Notes: generated from the letters alone by a model not told the origin. 34,896 nucleotides of DNA from an uncultured Nodularia sp. (GCA_903911355.1 CAIWDD010000135.1:1-34896); one strand, 5' to 3'. Shown: positions 6,490-15,533, counted from the first letter of the stretch. Program-made: numbers and translations.

Positions 6490-8910
6490 ATGTCTGAATT
6501 GATCCAAGCAATCTTAGATAGTGAAGAAAAAAGCCATTTGCGTGGCTTTTTGAGTCAGTTACGCCAGGAAGAACAAAAATACTTGCTACGTAACGATATC
6601 CTCAATGTATTTAAGAATTATTGTTCTCAGTCGGAGAAATCCGAAACAACCGCGTCTGCTTCCCGCTTAGGGAAACTCATCTACTATACTCAGGAAATAA
6701 TTCAAGAAGATTCTAGCCTGTGTTTGATTATTCGTCCTAAAATTGCCGGTCAAGAAGTTTATCGGCTCACAGAAGATTTGAATGTTGAGCCAATGTCAGT
6801 ACAGGAACTGCTGGACCTGCGCGATCGCTTTGTGAATAAATATCACCCCCTAGAGGGTGACCTACTAGAATTAGATTTTGGCCCGTTTTACGATTACACC
6901 CCAGTCATCCGCGACCCGAAAAATATTGGTAAGGGTGTACAATTCCTCAACCGCTATCTATCCAGCAAATTATTTCAAGACTCAAAACAATTGCTGGACA
7001 GGTTATTGAATTTCTTGCGCCTCCACCAGTATAACGGTGTGCAGCTGTTAATTAATGAGCGCATTAAGACTCAGGAGCAACTTTCTGACCAAGTAAAAAA
7101 AGCCATCACCCTCGTCAGCGATCGACCCCAAGATCAACCCTATGAAGAATTCCGCTTTGAATTACAGATAATGGGTTTTGAACCGGGTTGGGGTAATACA
7201 GCCGGGCGAGTCCGTGATACCCTGGATATTTTAGATGAATTAATTGATTCTCCTGACCCTCAGACCATCGAAGCTTTCATCTCTCGCATCCCGATGATTT
7301 TTAGAATCGTCCTCGTCTCCGCTCATGGTTGGTTCGGTCAAGAAGGTGTTTTAGGTCGTCCAGACACTGGGGGACAGGTAGTTTATGTGCTTGACCAAGC
7401 TAAGAATCTGGAAAAACAACTACAAGAGGATGTGGAGCTAGCAGGTTTAGGAGGGTTAAACGTCGAGCCAAAGGTGATTATTCTCACCCGCCTAATACCT
7501 AATAGCGATGGTACACTGTGCAATCAAAGGCTAGAAAAAGTTCACGGTACAGAGAACGCCTGGATTTTGCGCGTACCCCTGCGGGAGTTTAATCCCAATA
7601 TGACCCAAAACTGGATTTCTCGATTTGAATTCTGGCCTTATCTCGAAACTTTTGCTATTGACTCAGAAAAAGAACTGTTGGCAGAATTTCAAGGTAGACC
7701 TGACTTAATTGTGGGTAACTACTCTGATGGTAATTTGGTGGCGTTTCTTTTAGCACGGCGCATGAATGTGACTCAGTGCAACATCGCCCACGCTTTGGAA
7801 AAGTCTAAATACTTATTTAGTAACCTCTACTGGGAAGAATTGGAGGATAAATACCATTTCTCCTTACAGTTTACCGCTGATTTGATTGCCATGAACGCCG
7901 CCAATTTCGTGATCAGCAGTACTTACCAAGAAATTGTTGGTACACCTGATAGTGTAGGACAGTATGAGTCGTACAAATGTTTCACCATGCCGGAGTTATA
8001 CCACGTAGTCAACGGCATTGAATTATTTAGTCCTAAGTTTAATGTTGTACCTCCCGGGGTGAATGAGAGTTATTATTTCCCCTACTCCCGCACTCAAGAC
8101 CGAGTGGAAAGCGATCGCCAGCGAATTGCTCAAATGCTGTTTACCCTGGAAGACCCGCACCAAATTTTTGGTAAACTGGATGATCCCCAAAAGCGCCCCC
8201 TGTTTTCTATGGCCCGTCTTGACCGGATTAAAAACCTCACAGGTTTAGCAGAATGTTATGGTCAGTCTCCAGAATTACAGGAGCATTGTAACTTAATCTT
8301 AGTGGCGGGTAAGTTGCGTGTGGAAGAGTCAGAGGACAACGAAGAACGGGAGGAGATTATTAAACTCTATCAGATCATTGAACAGTATAATCTCTATGGT
8401 AAAGTGCGTTGGCTGGGTGTACGCCTATCTAAATCTGATTCCGGTGAGATTTACCGTGTGATCGGCGATCGCCAAGGGATATTTATTCAACCTGCTTTAT
8501 TTGAAGCCTTTGGTTTGACCATTTTAGAAGCCATGATTTCAGGACTACCAACTTTTGCCACCCAATTTGGTGGACCCCTAGAAATTATTCAAGATCAGGT
8601 AAATGGCTTTTACATTAACCCCACAAATTTAGAAGAGACAGCGGCCAAAATCCTCACCTTTGTCACCAAGTGCAATCAAACCCCCCAATATTGGGATGCT
8701 ATTTCCCGGGAAGCAATTAACCGGGTCTTAAGTACATATACCTGGAAAATTCATACGACCAAGTTGTTATCCCTAGCCAGGATTTATGGCTTTTGGAACT
8801 TTACCTCCAAGGAAAACCGCGAGGACTTGTTGCGTTATCTTGAGGCTTTATTCTATTTAATTTACAAACCCAAAGCACAACAGTTATTAGCGCAGCATCA
8901 GCATCGGTAG
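6490..8910 (+). CDS. susA: Sucrose synthase
   Basis: Reversibly converts sucrose plus a nucleoside diphosphate to NDP-glucose and fructose in the cytoplasm. In filamentous cyanobacteria the enzyme mainly cleaves sucrose and links it to glycogen and, in heterocystous strains, nitrogen fixation. From ATG 6490 the product is 806 aa, the usual length for cyanobacterial SusA, beginning MSELIQAILDSEEK. The N-terminal regulatory region is followed by the GT-B core: GWFGQEGVLGRPDTGGQVVYV near 277, PDLIVGNYSDGN near 406, and the retaining GT4 EX7E motif (EAFGLTILE, Glu near 671 and 679). The frame is open upstream to 6412, but that extension is encoded by a heptamer repeat and adds 26 residues foreign to the family. 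It converges with the gene at 8915 with only 4 nt between the stops. Confidence 0.96.
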   Translation: MSELIQAILDSEEKSHLRGFLSQLRQEEQKYLLRNDILNVFKNYCSQSEKSETTASASRLGKLIYYTQEIIQEDSSLCLIIRPKIAGQEVYRLTEDLNVEPMSVQELLDLRDRFVNKYHPLEGDLLELDFGPFYDYTPVIRDPKNIGKGVQFLNRYLSSKLFQDSKQLLDRLLNFLRLHQYNGVQLLINERIKTQEQLSDQVKKAITLVSDRPQDQPYEEFRFELQIMGFEPGWGNTAGRVRDTLDILDELIDSPDPQTIEAFISRIPMIFRIVLVSAHGWFGQEGVLGRPDTGGQVVYVLDQAKNLEKQLQEDVELAGLGGLNVEPKVIILTRLIPNSDGTLCNQRLEKVHGTENAWILRVPLREFNPNMTQNWISRFEFWPYLETFAIDSEKELLAEFQGRPDLIVGNYSDGNLVAFLLARRMNVTQCNIAHALEKSKYLFSNLYWEELEDKYHFSLQFTADLIAMNAANFVISSTYQEIVGTPDSVGQYESYKCFTMPELYHVVNGIELFSPKFNVVPPGVNESYYFPYSRTQDRVESDRQRIAQMLFTLEDPHQIFGKLDDPQKRPLFSMARLDRIKNLTGLAECYGQSPELQEHCNLILVAGKLRVEESEDNEEREEIIKLYQIIEQYNLYGKVRWLGVRLSKSDSGEIYRVIGDRQGIFIQPALFEAFGLTILEAMISGLPTFATQFGGPLEIIQDQVNGFYINPTNLEETAAKILTFVTKCNQTPQYWDAISREAINRVLSTYTWKIHTTKLLSLARIYGFWNFTSKENREDLLRYLEALFYLIYKPKAQQLLAQHQHR

Positions 8911-8914
8911 AAGT

Positions 8915-9115
8915 TCATTTAGTCAACTGTTCCCAAGTAATTGCTCCGACTATTCCATCTACTTTGAGTTGGCGCTGGCTCTGAAAAGCCTTGACAGCTA
9001 CCTCAGTCAGCGCCCCAAAATTTCCATCCACTCGGGTCATATAGCCTTGAGAAACTAACAACCGCTGTAAAACTCTCACCACAATACCTGAATTACCAAA
9101 ACGTAGAGTTACCAT
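8915..9115 (-). CDS. Single-domain peptidoglycan-binding protein
   Basis: A 66-aa protein made almost entirely of one PG_binding_1 domain. Typical features are LRFGNSGIVVRVLQRLL, GYMTRVDGNFGALTEVAVKAFQ and VDGIVGAITWEQL. There is no signal peptide and no catalytic domain. It is a clear paralogue of the C-terminal domain of the protein at 9258-9797, aligning without gaps, so one arose from the other by tandem duplication and truncation. With no export signal it may be a remnant or part of a decaying locus, although its frame is intact and well conserved relative to its paralogue. Confidence 0.75.
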   Translation of the reverse strand: MVTLRFGNSGIVVRVLQRLLVSQGYMTRVDGNFGALTEVAVKAFQSQRQLKVDGIVGAITWEQLTK

Positions 9116-9257
9116 AAATTACTCAGCATATTTTAAGTTATAATTAGTTCAGTTGCGGGTCATCGGACTTGCGACCACTGATAACTAAGAATTTCGTCCG
9201 CAGGCATTTGAGTATCTGAGATATATCTAGTTAATCATGTTTGTAGCTGATCAATAA

Positions 9258-9797
9258 CTACATTGTCAACTGTTGCCAAGTTAGTGGCCCCACTATTCCA
9301 TCTACCCCTACTCTGCGCTGGTTCTGAAAGGCTTTGACAGCTGTTTCAGTCAATGGACCAAAAGACCCATCAACTCTAATTGCGTAGCCTTTAGAAATTA
9401 ACAAACGCTGTAAAACTCTCACAGCAGTACCTGAAGTACCAAAACGCAAAGTCGGTAGAGATTGACCTGTGAAACCCGATGAGACCGCAGCTACTTTGAT
9501 CCTATTGTCCGCAGTGATTGTCCTAGGGTGGTGATTCCTTTGGCTAATTGTGATTGACGCGACCAGTTTTTGTTGAGGTAAGTGGGAGGCCAATGAGGAG
9601 GTTTCAGAAATTGCATCTGTTGGGATAAATTCCGGTGGTGTGATTTGAGAGGGAGTGTTAACTAATTTACTTACGTTATGGCTTAAATGCTCCGAGCTAC
9701 TTTCCATCTGCAATGGTTGCTGCTTCGGTAATCTATTCTCTGGATATACTTGTCTGGCGGTTAATATACCCGTCATCAGCAGGCCAATTTCGCTCAT
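9258..9797 (-). CDS. Peptidoglycan-binding domain protein
   Basis: A 179-aa protein. The N-terminal ~110 residues are low-complexity and rich in Ser, Pro, Gln and Thr. Its start (GLLMTGILTA) is weakly hydrophobic and not a convincing signal peptide. Residues ~115-179 form a PG_binding_1 domain (LRFGTSGTAVRVLQRLLIS, RVDGSFGPLTETAVKAFQ, VDGIVGPLTWQQL). There is no amidase or other hydrolase domain, so it is a binding module only, with an inferred role at the cell wall. Its paralogue lies 142 nt downstream on the same strand. Confidence 0.8.
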   Translation of the reverse strand: MSEIGLLMTGILTARQVYPENRLPKQQPLQMESSSEHLSHNVSKLVNTPSQITPPEFIPTDAISETSSLASHLPQQKLVASITISQRNHHPRTITADNRIKVAAVSSGFTGQSLPTLRFGTSGTAVRVLQRLLISKGYAIRVDGSFGPLTETAVKAFQNQRRVGVDGIVGPLTWQQLTM

Positions 9798-10126
9798 CGT
9801 TGTTCATTTTAGTAATAATCTAATTTCTCACTTGACAAACAAACCTGTTGTTAGTCCGGAATTCTTAATACGGAAAAATTACCAAAAGCTGTGTAATATT
9901 CTTTTGATAACTATTAATTATAAATAATCTCATATTCCAGTTATTATGCAAGCTCAATTTTGATTGATGATTGGTTAACCTAGATAAATGTACGTAAGCA
10001 CTTTTCAGTTTATGAGTATAGCATTATCTAATATTATAGTTAAGGAAGTTTTTCGGTTAATTTTTGGTTAATTAATGCTCTGGTGTACCAAATCGGGTGA
10101 CAAGGGTAGCAAAACACCTCTTGACC

Positions 10127-10147
10127 AACCCCTCAAAATTAGGGGTT
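10127..10147. other. Perfect hairpin, role unknown
   Basis: AACCCCT/AGGGGTT forms a 7-bp stem with a 7-nt loop. No T-run follows on either strand, so it is not a standard terminator. A second inverted repeat, TTTGGTT/AACCAAA, follows at 10201-10230. Confidence 0.4.
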
Positions 10148-10246
10148 ACGAGCCTGACTCTGGACAGGGATCATCAATCTTGCACAAGCTCAGTCGGTTT
10201 TTTGGTTGCCAAAAGTAGCAAGTAACCAAAGGCCTTGGGGACTTTT

Positions 10247-10440
10247 AGAGGATGTTTGATAAGTCATGATTAGTGTATCAACTATTGTTTGACCCCACCC
10301 TAACCCTCCCCTTGTAAGGGGAGGGGACTGGATTTTATTGTTTCGGTGCGTTCCCTATTCCCTATTCCCTATCCCCCATTCCCTGTTCCGGTGTTCCCTA
10401 ATATAAAAATTACCTGTTTAATACTTTCCAAACATCCTCT
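10247..10440 (-). repeat. 194-bp MITE-like repeat, copy 3 (complete, inverted)
   Basis: It has the same 194-bp length and terminal inverted repeat AGAGGATGTTTG (10247-10258 and 10429-10440) as copy 1, read on the opposite strand. The heptamers appear as complementary TTCCCTA/TTCCCCA-type units around 10350-10410. The strong similarity of both arms to copy 1 suggests fairly recent spread. Confidence 0.85.
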
Positions 10441-10806
10441 TAGGAAAATCAGATTCTTTTGGACAAACCCGTTATCTTTAAACTTACATGATTTATATGT
10501 ATATGATCTGAGGATTTATGCTGTTGAGGGCGGTAAATAAATATATTCATCCACTAAGATCAGCAGTGATCCCCGTGAATTAATCAGATCATAATCATGC
10601 ACTTTTTTGGCTGATGATTCCCCAGGGAAATTTGATAAATCAAATATGCATCTTTCAAAATTCGCATATATATAATAAACTAAAATAGGTTAATATAATC
10701 TTGTCTACAGTATTTTGGCTTGTGCTGTCTCTAGATGAAAAAGAGATATGTAACATAAAGTTACGACTTATGGATAGTTTGTAAAATTTCGTAGGAAAAA
10801 TATAAA

Positions 10807-10842
10807 TTAAACCTCGGATTTTCCCGAAAATATAAGGTTTAA
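10807..10842 (+). other. Leader hairpin upstream of the GH57 gene
   Basis: TTAAACCT (10807-10814) pairs perfectly with AGGTTTAA (10835-10842). A second hairpin, ATCTGTG/CGCAGAT with one G-U pair, lies at 10897-10916. They may belong to a long 5' untranslated region or an upstream small RNA; no known riboswitch consensus fits. Confidence 0.35.
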
Positions 10843-11067
10843 TGGGTAAGTAGACAGTGCAGTATTTGGCTGATATTGCTGAGAGAAAACCCTCATATCT
10901 GTGGGTTAACGCAGATTTGTCAGTGGAGTCAAACAGTTTTTAGGAGCATTGGCAGAATCATATACTCATAGTTTTGTTATATACCGGATTATGGACAGAA
11001 ACCATGTAGAAGGGTTTAAATACCAGTGTTCGGCGCAAATGTAAGTTTTTTATTGGGATAAATATAC

Positions 11068-13686
11068 ATGACTTCTGCTGCTGAAAGGCCAGTTAGCCCT
11101 GGCTCAACCGTGAGATCACATCTGACTGTCCATGAGCACAACCAGATAGACCCGCTGAAACAGGCTACTGGTGTTTATGTGACGGTGCATGGTCATTTTT
11201 ATCAGCCCCCACGGGAAAACCCTTATTTAGAGGCAATTGAACGTCAACCGAGTGCGTCACCTTTCCATGATTGGAATGAACGCATTCACTGGGAATGCTA
11301 TCGCCCTAATGCTTTTGCCAGGGTCTTTAATGACCGGGGTGAAATAGTCGAGATTGTGAATAATTACGAATATTTCAGCTTTAATATTGGAGCCACCCTG
11401 ATGTCGTGGCTAGAACGCTACGATTTTGAGGTTTATCAGCGAATTTTGGAGGCAGACACTAAAAGCTGTCAGCGCTTGCACGGTCATGGTAATGCGATCG
11501 CCCAGGTATACAATCATATAATTATGCCTCTGGCCAATGAACGGGATAAATACACCCAAATCCGCTGGGGTAAAGCAGATTTTCGCTCACGCTTTGGCCG
11601 GGATCCCGAAGGTATGTGGTTAGCGGAAACAGCTGTAGACTATGCCACCTTAGAGGCTTTGGTGGCTGAAGATATCAAGTTTATTATCCTCGCACCATCC
11701 CAGGCCCAACGTTGTCGCCCCCTACCCACAGAGGATGACCCTGACTGGGAATGGCAAGAAGTTGGGGGTAGTCAAATTGATCCCACCCGTCCCTATCGCT
11801 GTTATTTACAGGGAAGTGGCGACACTGATCAGCAATCGCGCCCTTACATTGATATCTTTTTCTACGATGGCCCGATTTCCCGGGATATGGGCTTTAGTGA
11901 TGTGGTTTATAGTTCTAGTCATTTTGCCGGACGTATCGGCTCCGCAATACGTGGGGATCACCGGCCAGCACAATTAATTTCTGTGGCCACAGATGGGGAA
12001 ACCTTCGGACACCATAAGAAAGGCACTGAAAAAACTTTAGCCTACGCCTTTATTGGAGAATTTCCTAAGCGCAATTGGACTGTCACCAACTTTGCTCACT
12101 ATCTCAGCCTCAATACTCCCACTTGGGAGGTGGAAATTAAACCCGCCACAGCCTGGAGTTGCGCCCACGGGGTGGATAGATGGCAAGATGACTGTGGTTG
12201 TGGTGGTGAAGGTGGTGTATGGCATCAAAAATGGCGGCGACCCTTGCGGGATGCTTTGAATTGGCTGCGGGATCAGTTAATTGATATCTATGAGAAACAT
12301 GGCCGGCGCCTATTCCATGATCCCTGGTTAGCACGGGATGAATATATTCACGTGATCCGCGATCGCTCTGTGGCTAATGTGAACAGTTTCCTGTCTCGCC
12401 ATCAAACCCACAAACTCACCCCAGCAGAACAAGTTGATGCTTTGCGCTTGTTAGAAATGCAGCGTCACGCTTTGCTGATGTTCACTAGTTGCGGCTGGTT
12501 CTTTGAAGAAATTTCTCGCCCGGAAGGTACGCAAATTCTCCGTTATGCTTCCCGTGCTTTGGAATTGGCTGGGGATGTGGCTGGTGTACAGTTGGAGAAA
12601 GCTTTCATCAAACGCCTATCTTTAGCCCCCAGTAATGTGGATATTTTCAAAGATGGTGCGGCGATCTATCGGCAAATGGTGCAAACTGCCCAAGTGAGTG
12701 TCAAGCAAGTAGCTGCTCACTATGCTATTAGTTCTCTGTTTGCTAATCAAAAATCTACACAAAAGCGCATTTATTGCTACAGTCTTGATGAGATTGATTA
12801 CCAGTTGCAACGTATGGGTTCCTTGACCTTGGCGGTAGGAAATTTAAAACTGGTGTCGGAAGTTACCGGGGAGAGTGAAAGTTTAGTCTTTGCTGTGCTG
12901 CATTTGGGCGGCTGGGATTTCCACTGTTGTACCCAATTATTTACCGGTAGACGTGAGTACAGTCAGTTGAAAGAAAAGCTGTTTACCTCTCTAAAACAGG
13001 GGAGTGCTGCTCACAGTATCTTGGTGATGACCCGGCTATTTAGAGAAGAAACATTTAGCCTACAAAATCTCTTTGCTGAAGAACGTCACCGGATTATGCG
13101 CCTTCTAAGTCAGGAAACACTAACACGTTTAGACCAACTTTATACTCAGGTGTATCGGGATAATTACGGTTTATTGATGGCCTTCCACCGGGATGAGTTA
13201 GAAGTACCCCAAGAGTTGCAGGTAGCTGCGGAGATTGCTTTGGGATCACGCTGTATGCTCATACTGCGATCGCTCGAGCAAGAGATCACAGACCCCATCT
13301 TGAGTTTAAATCACATTGTAGAATTAGAAGCGATCGCTACTGAAGCTAAACATTTACATTGTCGGTTAAATATTCCGGAAGGTAAGCAAATATTAGAACA
13401 ACTAATCATGCGCTTATTGTGGCAATTATTACATGACCTCAATGGCAGTTTTGCTACCCAAATCCAATGTTTAGAACGGTTGATTGATGTTAGCTATCAG
13501 CTAAATATCGGCATTTCTTTGCACAAGTCCCAGGAACTATATTTTAGCTGTCTGTCCACTCAAATTAGACCTTTATGTCTGACGACTTTGAAGAATACAG
13601 AAGAAAATTATCAATGTCGTCAATTGCTGAAGTTAGGACAAAAATTAGCTGTTGATGTTAGCCATGTTCTGGGTCAGTTGGAGTAG
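11068..13686 (+). CDS. Glycoside hydrolase family 57 / DUF3536 protein
   Basis: An 872-aa protein of the GH57-like family fused to DUF3536, annotated in cyanobacteria as an alpha-amylase/alpha-mannosidase-like enzyme. The N-terminal catalytic barrel shows VHGHFYQPPREN (residues ~40-51), GMWLAETAVDY with candidate nucleophile Glu187, and ATDGETFGHH with candidate acid/base Asp309. A Cys/Gly-rich stretch near 378-385 (DDCGCGGEGG) precedes DUF3536, which fills the rest and is helical. No signal peptide is seen, so it acts in the cytoplasm. A role in alpha-glucan (glycogen) turnover is inferred from the family. The true substrate is unknown. Confidence 0.9.
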   Translation: MTSAAERPVSPGSTVRSHLTVHEHNQIDPLKQATGVYVTVHGHFYQPPRENPYLEAIERQPSASPFHDWNERIHWECYRPNAFARVFNDRGEIVEIVNNYEYFSFNIGATLMSWLERYDFEVYQRILEADTKSCQRLHGHGNAIAQVYNHIIMPLANERDKYTQIRWGKADFRSRFGRDPEGMWLAETAVDYATLEALVAEDIKFIILAPSQAQRCRPLPTEDDPDWEWQEVGGSQIDPTRPYRCYLQGSGDTDQQSRPYIDIFFYDGPISRDMGFSDVVYSSSHFAGRIGSAIRGDHRPAQLISVATDGETFGHHKKGTEKTLAYAFIGEFPKRNWTVTNFAHYLSLNTPTWEVEIKPATAWSCAHGVDRWQDDCGCGGEGGVWHQKWRRPLRDALNWLRDQLIDIYEKHGRRLFHDPWLARDEYIHVIRDRSVANVNSFLSRHQTHKLTPAEQVDALRLLEMQRHALLMFTSCGWFFEEISRPEGTQILRYASRALELAGDVAGVQLEKAFIKRLSLAPSNVDIFKDGAAIYRQMVQTAQVSVKQVAAHYAISSLFANQKSTQKRIYCYSLDEIDYQLQRMGSLTLAVGNLKLVSEVTGESESLVFAVLHLGGWDFHCCTQLFTGRREYSQLKEKLFTSLKQGSAAHSILVMTRLFREETFSLQNLFAEERHRIMRLLSQETLTRLDQLYTQVYRDNYGLLMAFHRDELEVPQELQVAAEIALGSRCMLILRSLEQEITDPILSLNHIVELEAIATEAKHLHCRLNIPEGKQILEQLIMRLLWQLLHDLNGSFATQIQCLERLIDVSYQLNIGISLHKSQELYFSCLSTQIRPLCLTTLKNTEENYQCRQLLKLGQKLAVDVSHVLGQLE

Positions 13687-13724
13687 TCACAAAGCCCTAA
13701 TCTGACCTAGGGAGAAAAGGCGAC

Positions 13725-13746
13725 ACGGGATGCTTTAGCGTCCCGT
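13725..13746. terminator. Putative bidirectional terminator hairpin
   Basis: A 9-bp stem ACGGGATGC/GCGTCCCGT (one G-U pair) with loop TTTA lies between the convergent GH57 and NADH dehydrogenase genes. It lacks a long T-run, so its efficiency is uncertain. Confidence 0.45.
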
Positions 13747-13773
13747 CAATATTTAGGAACTTAAGGGAAAATA

Positions 13774-15135
13774 CTAGACGTTGAGGGGATGCTGCTTTTC
13801 TTTACCCGGGTAATCATTGTCATTGTTCACAGGTTTGGGATCTAAAAAAGCTTCTCTACCTGTAATCAATCTCGATCGACGATTCCGGGTGACATAATTC
13901 CAAGCCCACTGAATTACTACTACTAATTTAGTGTCAAACTCGATTAAGAAGTAGATGTGAATTATTAGCCAAAATACCCAAGCAATGAAACCTGTGAGTT
14001 TGATTAGGCCTAAATCTACAACGGCTAAATTTTGCCCAATCATCGCCAAACTACCCACGTCGTTGTAATGGAATTGTGGCAAACTGTAACCTTGAAGTCT
14101 TCCTTGAATCAGTCCAGCTACATACTCCCCTTGTTGAGTAGCTACGGGTGCAACACCGGGTAAGGGTTTACCGGTTTGATGGGAGAAGTTGGCTAAGTCT
14201 CCCACTACAAAAATGTTTTTATAACCCTTGACGGTCAAGTCCGGTTCCACAATCACACGTCCAGAACGATCGCATTCTACACCTGTACGCTCTGCTAGAA
14301 CTTTCCCCATTGATGACCCTTGTACACCAGCGGCCCATAAGACGGTTTTTGAGGGGATTTCTTCAACTTCATCGCCACTCTTAAAAGTAACGATATCATT
14401 TTCAATATTTGTCACCCTGGTGTTAGTTCGGATAACCGCACCCAACTTTTCCAAAGCTGATGTAGCTGCTTTCGATAACTTGGGCGAAATGTATGGGAGG
14501 ATGCGATCGCCCCCTTGCAATAGTAGAATTTTGGCCTCGGAAGTATTGATATTGCGGAAATCTTCTTGCAGTGTTTTATATGCTAATTCTGCGATCGCAC
14601 CTGCTAATTCTACACCGGTCGGACCACCACCCACAATCACAAAGGTCAACAAAGCCTTGCGTTTTTCTGGGTCAGTTTCTCTTTCTGCTGCTTCAAATGC
14701 TGTAAATATCCGGCGACGTATTTCTATAGCATCTTCCACAGTTTTTAACCCCGGTGCGAATGCTTTCCACTCATCCTTACCAAAATAGGAATGGTTAGCA
14801 CCTGTGGCTACTACTAATGTATCGTAAGGGACTACCTGATCATCTAAAATAACCTCTTGTTTTTTGGGGTCAATATCACTCACCTTTCCTAACAGCACTC
14901 GTGTATTCTTACTTCTTCTGAATACCGCTCGTAATGGTGAGGAAATATCAGCAGGTGAGAGGGTACCTGTGGCGACTTGATATAACAGTGGCTGAAATAG
15001 GTGAAAGTTGCGTTGGTCAATGAGGGTAATACTTACATTGGCTTTCGCCAAAGTCTTGGCTGTATATAGTCCACCAAAACCACCACCAATGATGACAACT
15101 TTATGTGGTGCATTCTTCCCAACTGAGACTACCAT
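13774..15135 (-). CDS. ndh: Type II NAD(P)H dehydrogenase (NDH-2)
   Basis: A 453-aa single-subunit flavoprotein that oxidises NAD(P)H and reduces quinone without pumping protons. The FAD-binding Rossmann motif GGGFGG is at residues 17-22. The NAD(P)H-binding motif VGGGPTGVELAG is near 168-179. The second FAD site VVGDLANF is near 316. A C-terminal hydrophobic stretch (FIAWVFWLIIHIYFLI, ~382-397) and an amphipathic tail are consistent with attachment to the thylakoid or plasma membrane. The length fits the cyanobacterial Ndb group; which of NdbA, B or C it corresponds to cannot be fixed from sequence alone. It is monocistronic and convergent with the GH57 gene. Confidence 0.92.
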   Translation of the reverse strand: MVVSVGKNAPHKVVIIGGGFGGLYTAKTLAKANVSITLIDQRNFHLFQPLLYQVATGTLSPADISSPLRAVFRRSKNTRVLLGKVSDIDPKKQEVILDDQVVPYDTLVVATGANHSYFGKDEWKAFAPGLKTVEDAIEIRRRIFTAFEAAERETDPEKRKALLTFVIVGGGPTGVELAGAIAELAYKTLQEDFRNINTSEAKILLLQGGDRILPYISPKLSKAATSALEKLGAVIRTNTRVTNIENDIVTFKSGDEVEEIPSKTVLWAAGVQGSSMGKVLAERTGVECDRSGRVIVEPDLTVKGYKNIFVVGDLANFSHQTGKPLPGVAPVATQQGEYVAGLIQGRLQGYSLPQFHYNDVGSLAMIGQNLAVVDLGLIKLTGFIAWVFWLIIHIYFLIEFDTKLVVVIQWAWNYVTRNRRSRLITGREAFLDPKPVNNDNDYPGKEKQHPLNV

Positions 15136-15313
15136 AGGAAATATTGCCTTCTGTTAAGGGCGTTAACTATTCTTAACAACTTTGTAACAAATTTATAATA
15201 TATTTTGCCGTTTATTTAGAACAGTTGAAAAAATAATAACTGTAGTCAAATTTACGATTTATTTGATTTACAGCATTTCCCATGGTCGTAAGGTAGAAAG
15301 TTTTTTAGTTTTA

Positions 15314-15422
15314 GGGAATAGGGAATAGGGAATAGGGAACAGGGAACAGGGATTGAAAAGGATTGGGAAGGATTGGGGAACACACAAAAAACAATAAAAT
15401 CCAGTCCCCTCCCCTTACAAGG
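15314..15422 (+). repeat. MITE-like repeat, copy 4 (both ends missing)
   Basis: It starts with heptamers (GGGAATA three times, GGGAACA twice), then a degenerate stretch with GGATTG units, then the CACACAAAAAACAAT and CCAGTCCCCTCCCC blocks of the right arm. Both inverted termini are lost. Confidence 0.75.
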
Positions 15423-15431
15423 ACAAGACTT

Positions 15432-15458
15432 GGTGGACAAGGTGGACAAGGTGACAAG
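15432..15458 (+). repeat. GGTGGACAA tandem repeat
   Basis: Two exact GGTGGACAA units are followed by a degenerate third (GGTGACAAG). They replace the right arm of repeat copy 4. Confidence 0.6.
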
Positions 15459-15533
15459 GGAGAAAAACAGTACAAAGTCTGTGGGCGATCGCACCCCCCC
15501 AACTAACTGGAAGAGGTAGCTTCCATGTATCTG

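Larger units (their letters stand above)
9798..11067. other. 1.27-kb gene-poor region upstream of the GH57 gene
   Basis: No convincing protein gene is present; small frames here fall in repeats. It holds a hairpin pair near 10127-10230, a complete inverted MITE-like copy (10247-10440) and an AT-rich leader with hairpins at 10807-10842 and 10897-10916 ahead of the gene at 11068. Confidence 0.7.

Noticed and set aside
10346-10540. A 64-aa plus-strand frame
   Set aside because: It starts inside the heptamer array of the inverted MITE-like copy and runs through its arm; composition is repeat-derived and no domain or ribosome binding site is seen.
10878-10920. GCTGAGAG...ACCC pattern suggestive of a TPP riboswitch
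   Set aside because: Only the CTGAGA core is similar. The GGGTGC 5' part, the GAACCTGA box and the closing stem are missing, and the downstream gene is not a thiamine gene.
11735-12334. Several 60-80-aa frames on both strands within the GH57 gene
   Set aside because: They lie wholly inside a well-supported conserved gene and show no domain of their own.
14228-14788. A 186-aa plus-strand frame inside the NADH dehydrogenase gene
   Set aside because: It is antisense to conserved flavoprotein motifs, with Ser/Arg-rich shadow composition.
15252-15502. Two overlapping minus-strand frames of 63 and 80 aa
   Set aside because: Both translate the repeat patchwork (repeated Phe/Pro/Ser/Ile units) and have no independent coding signal.
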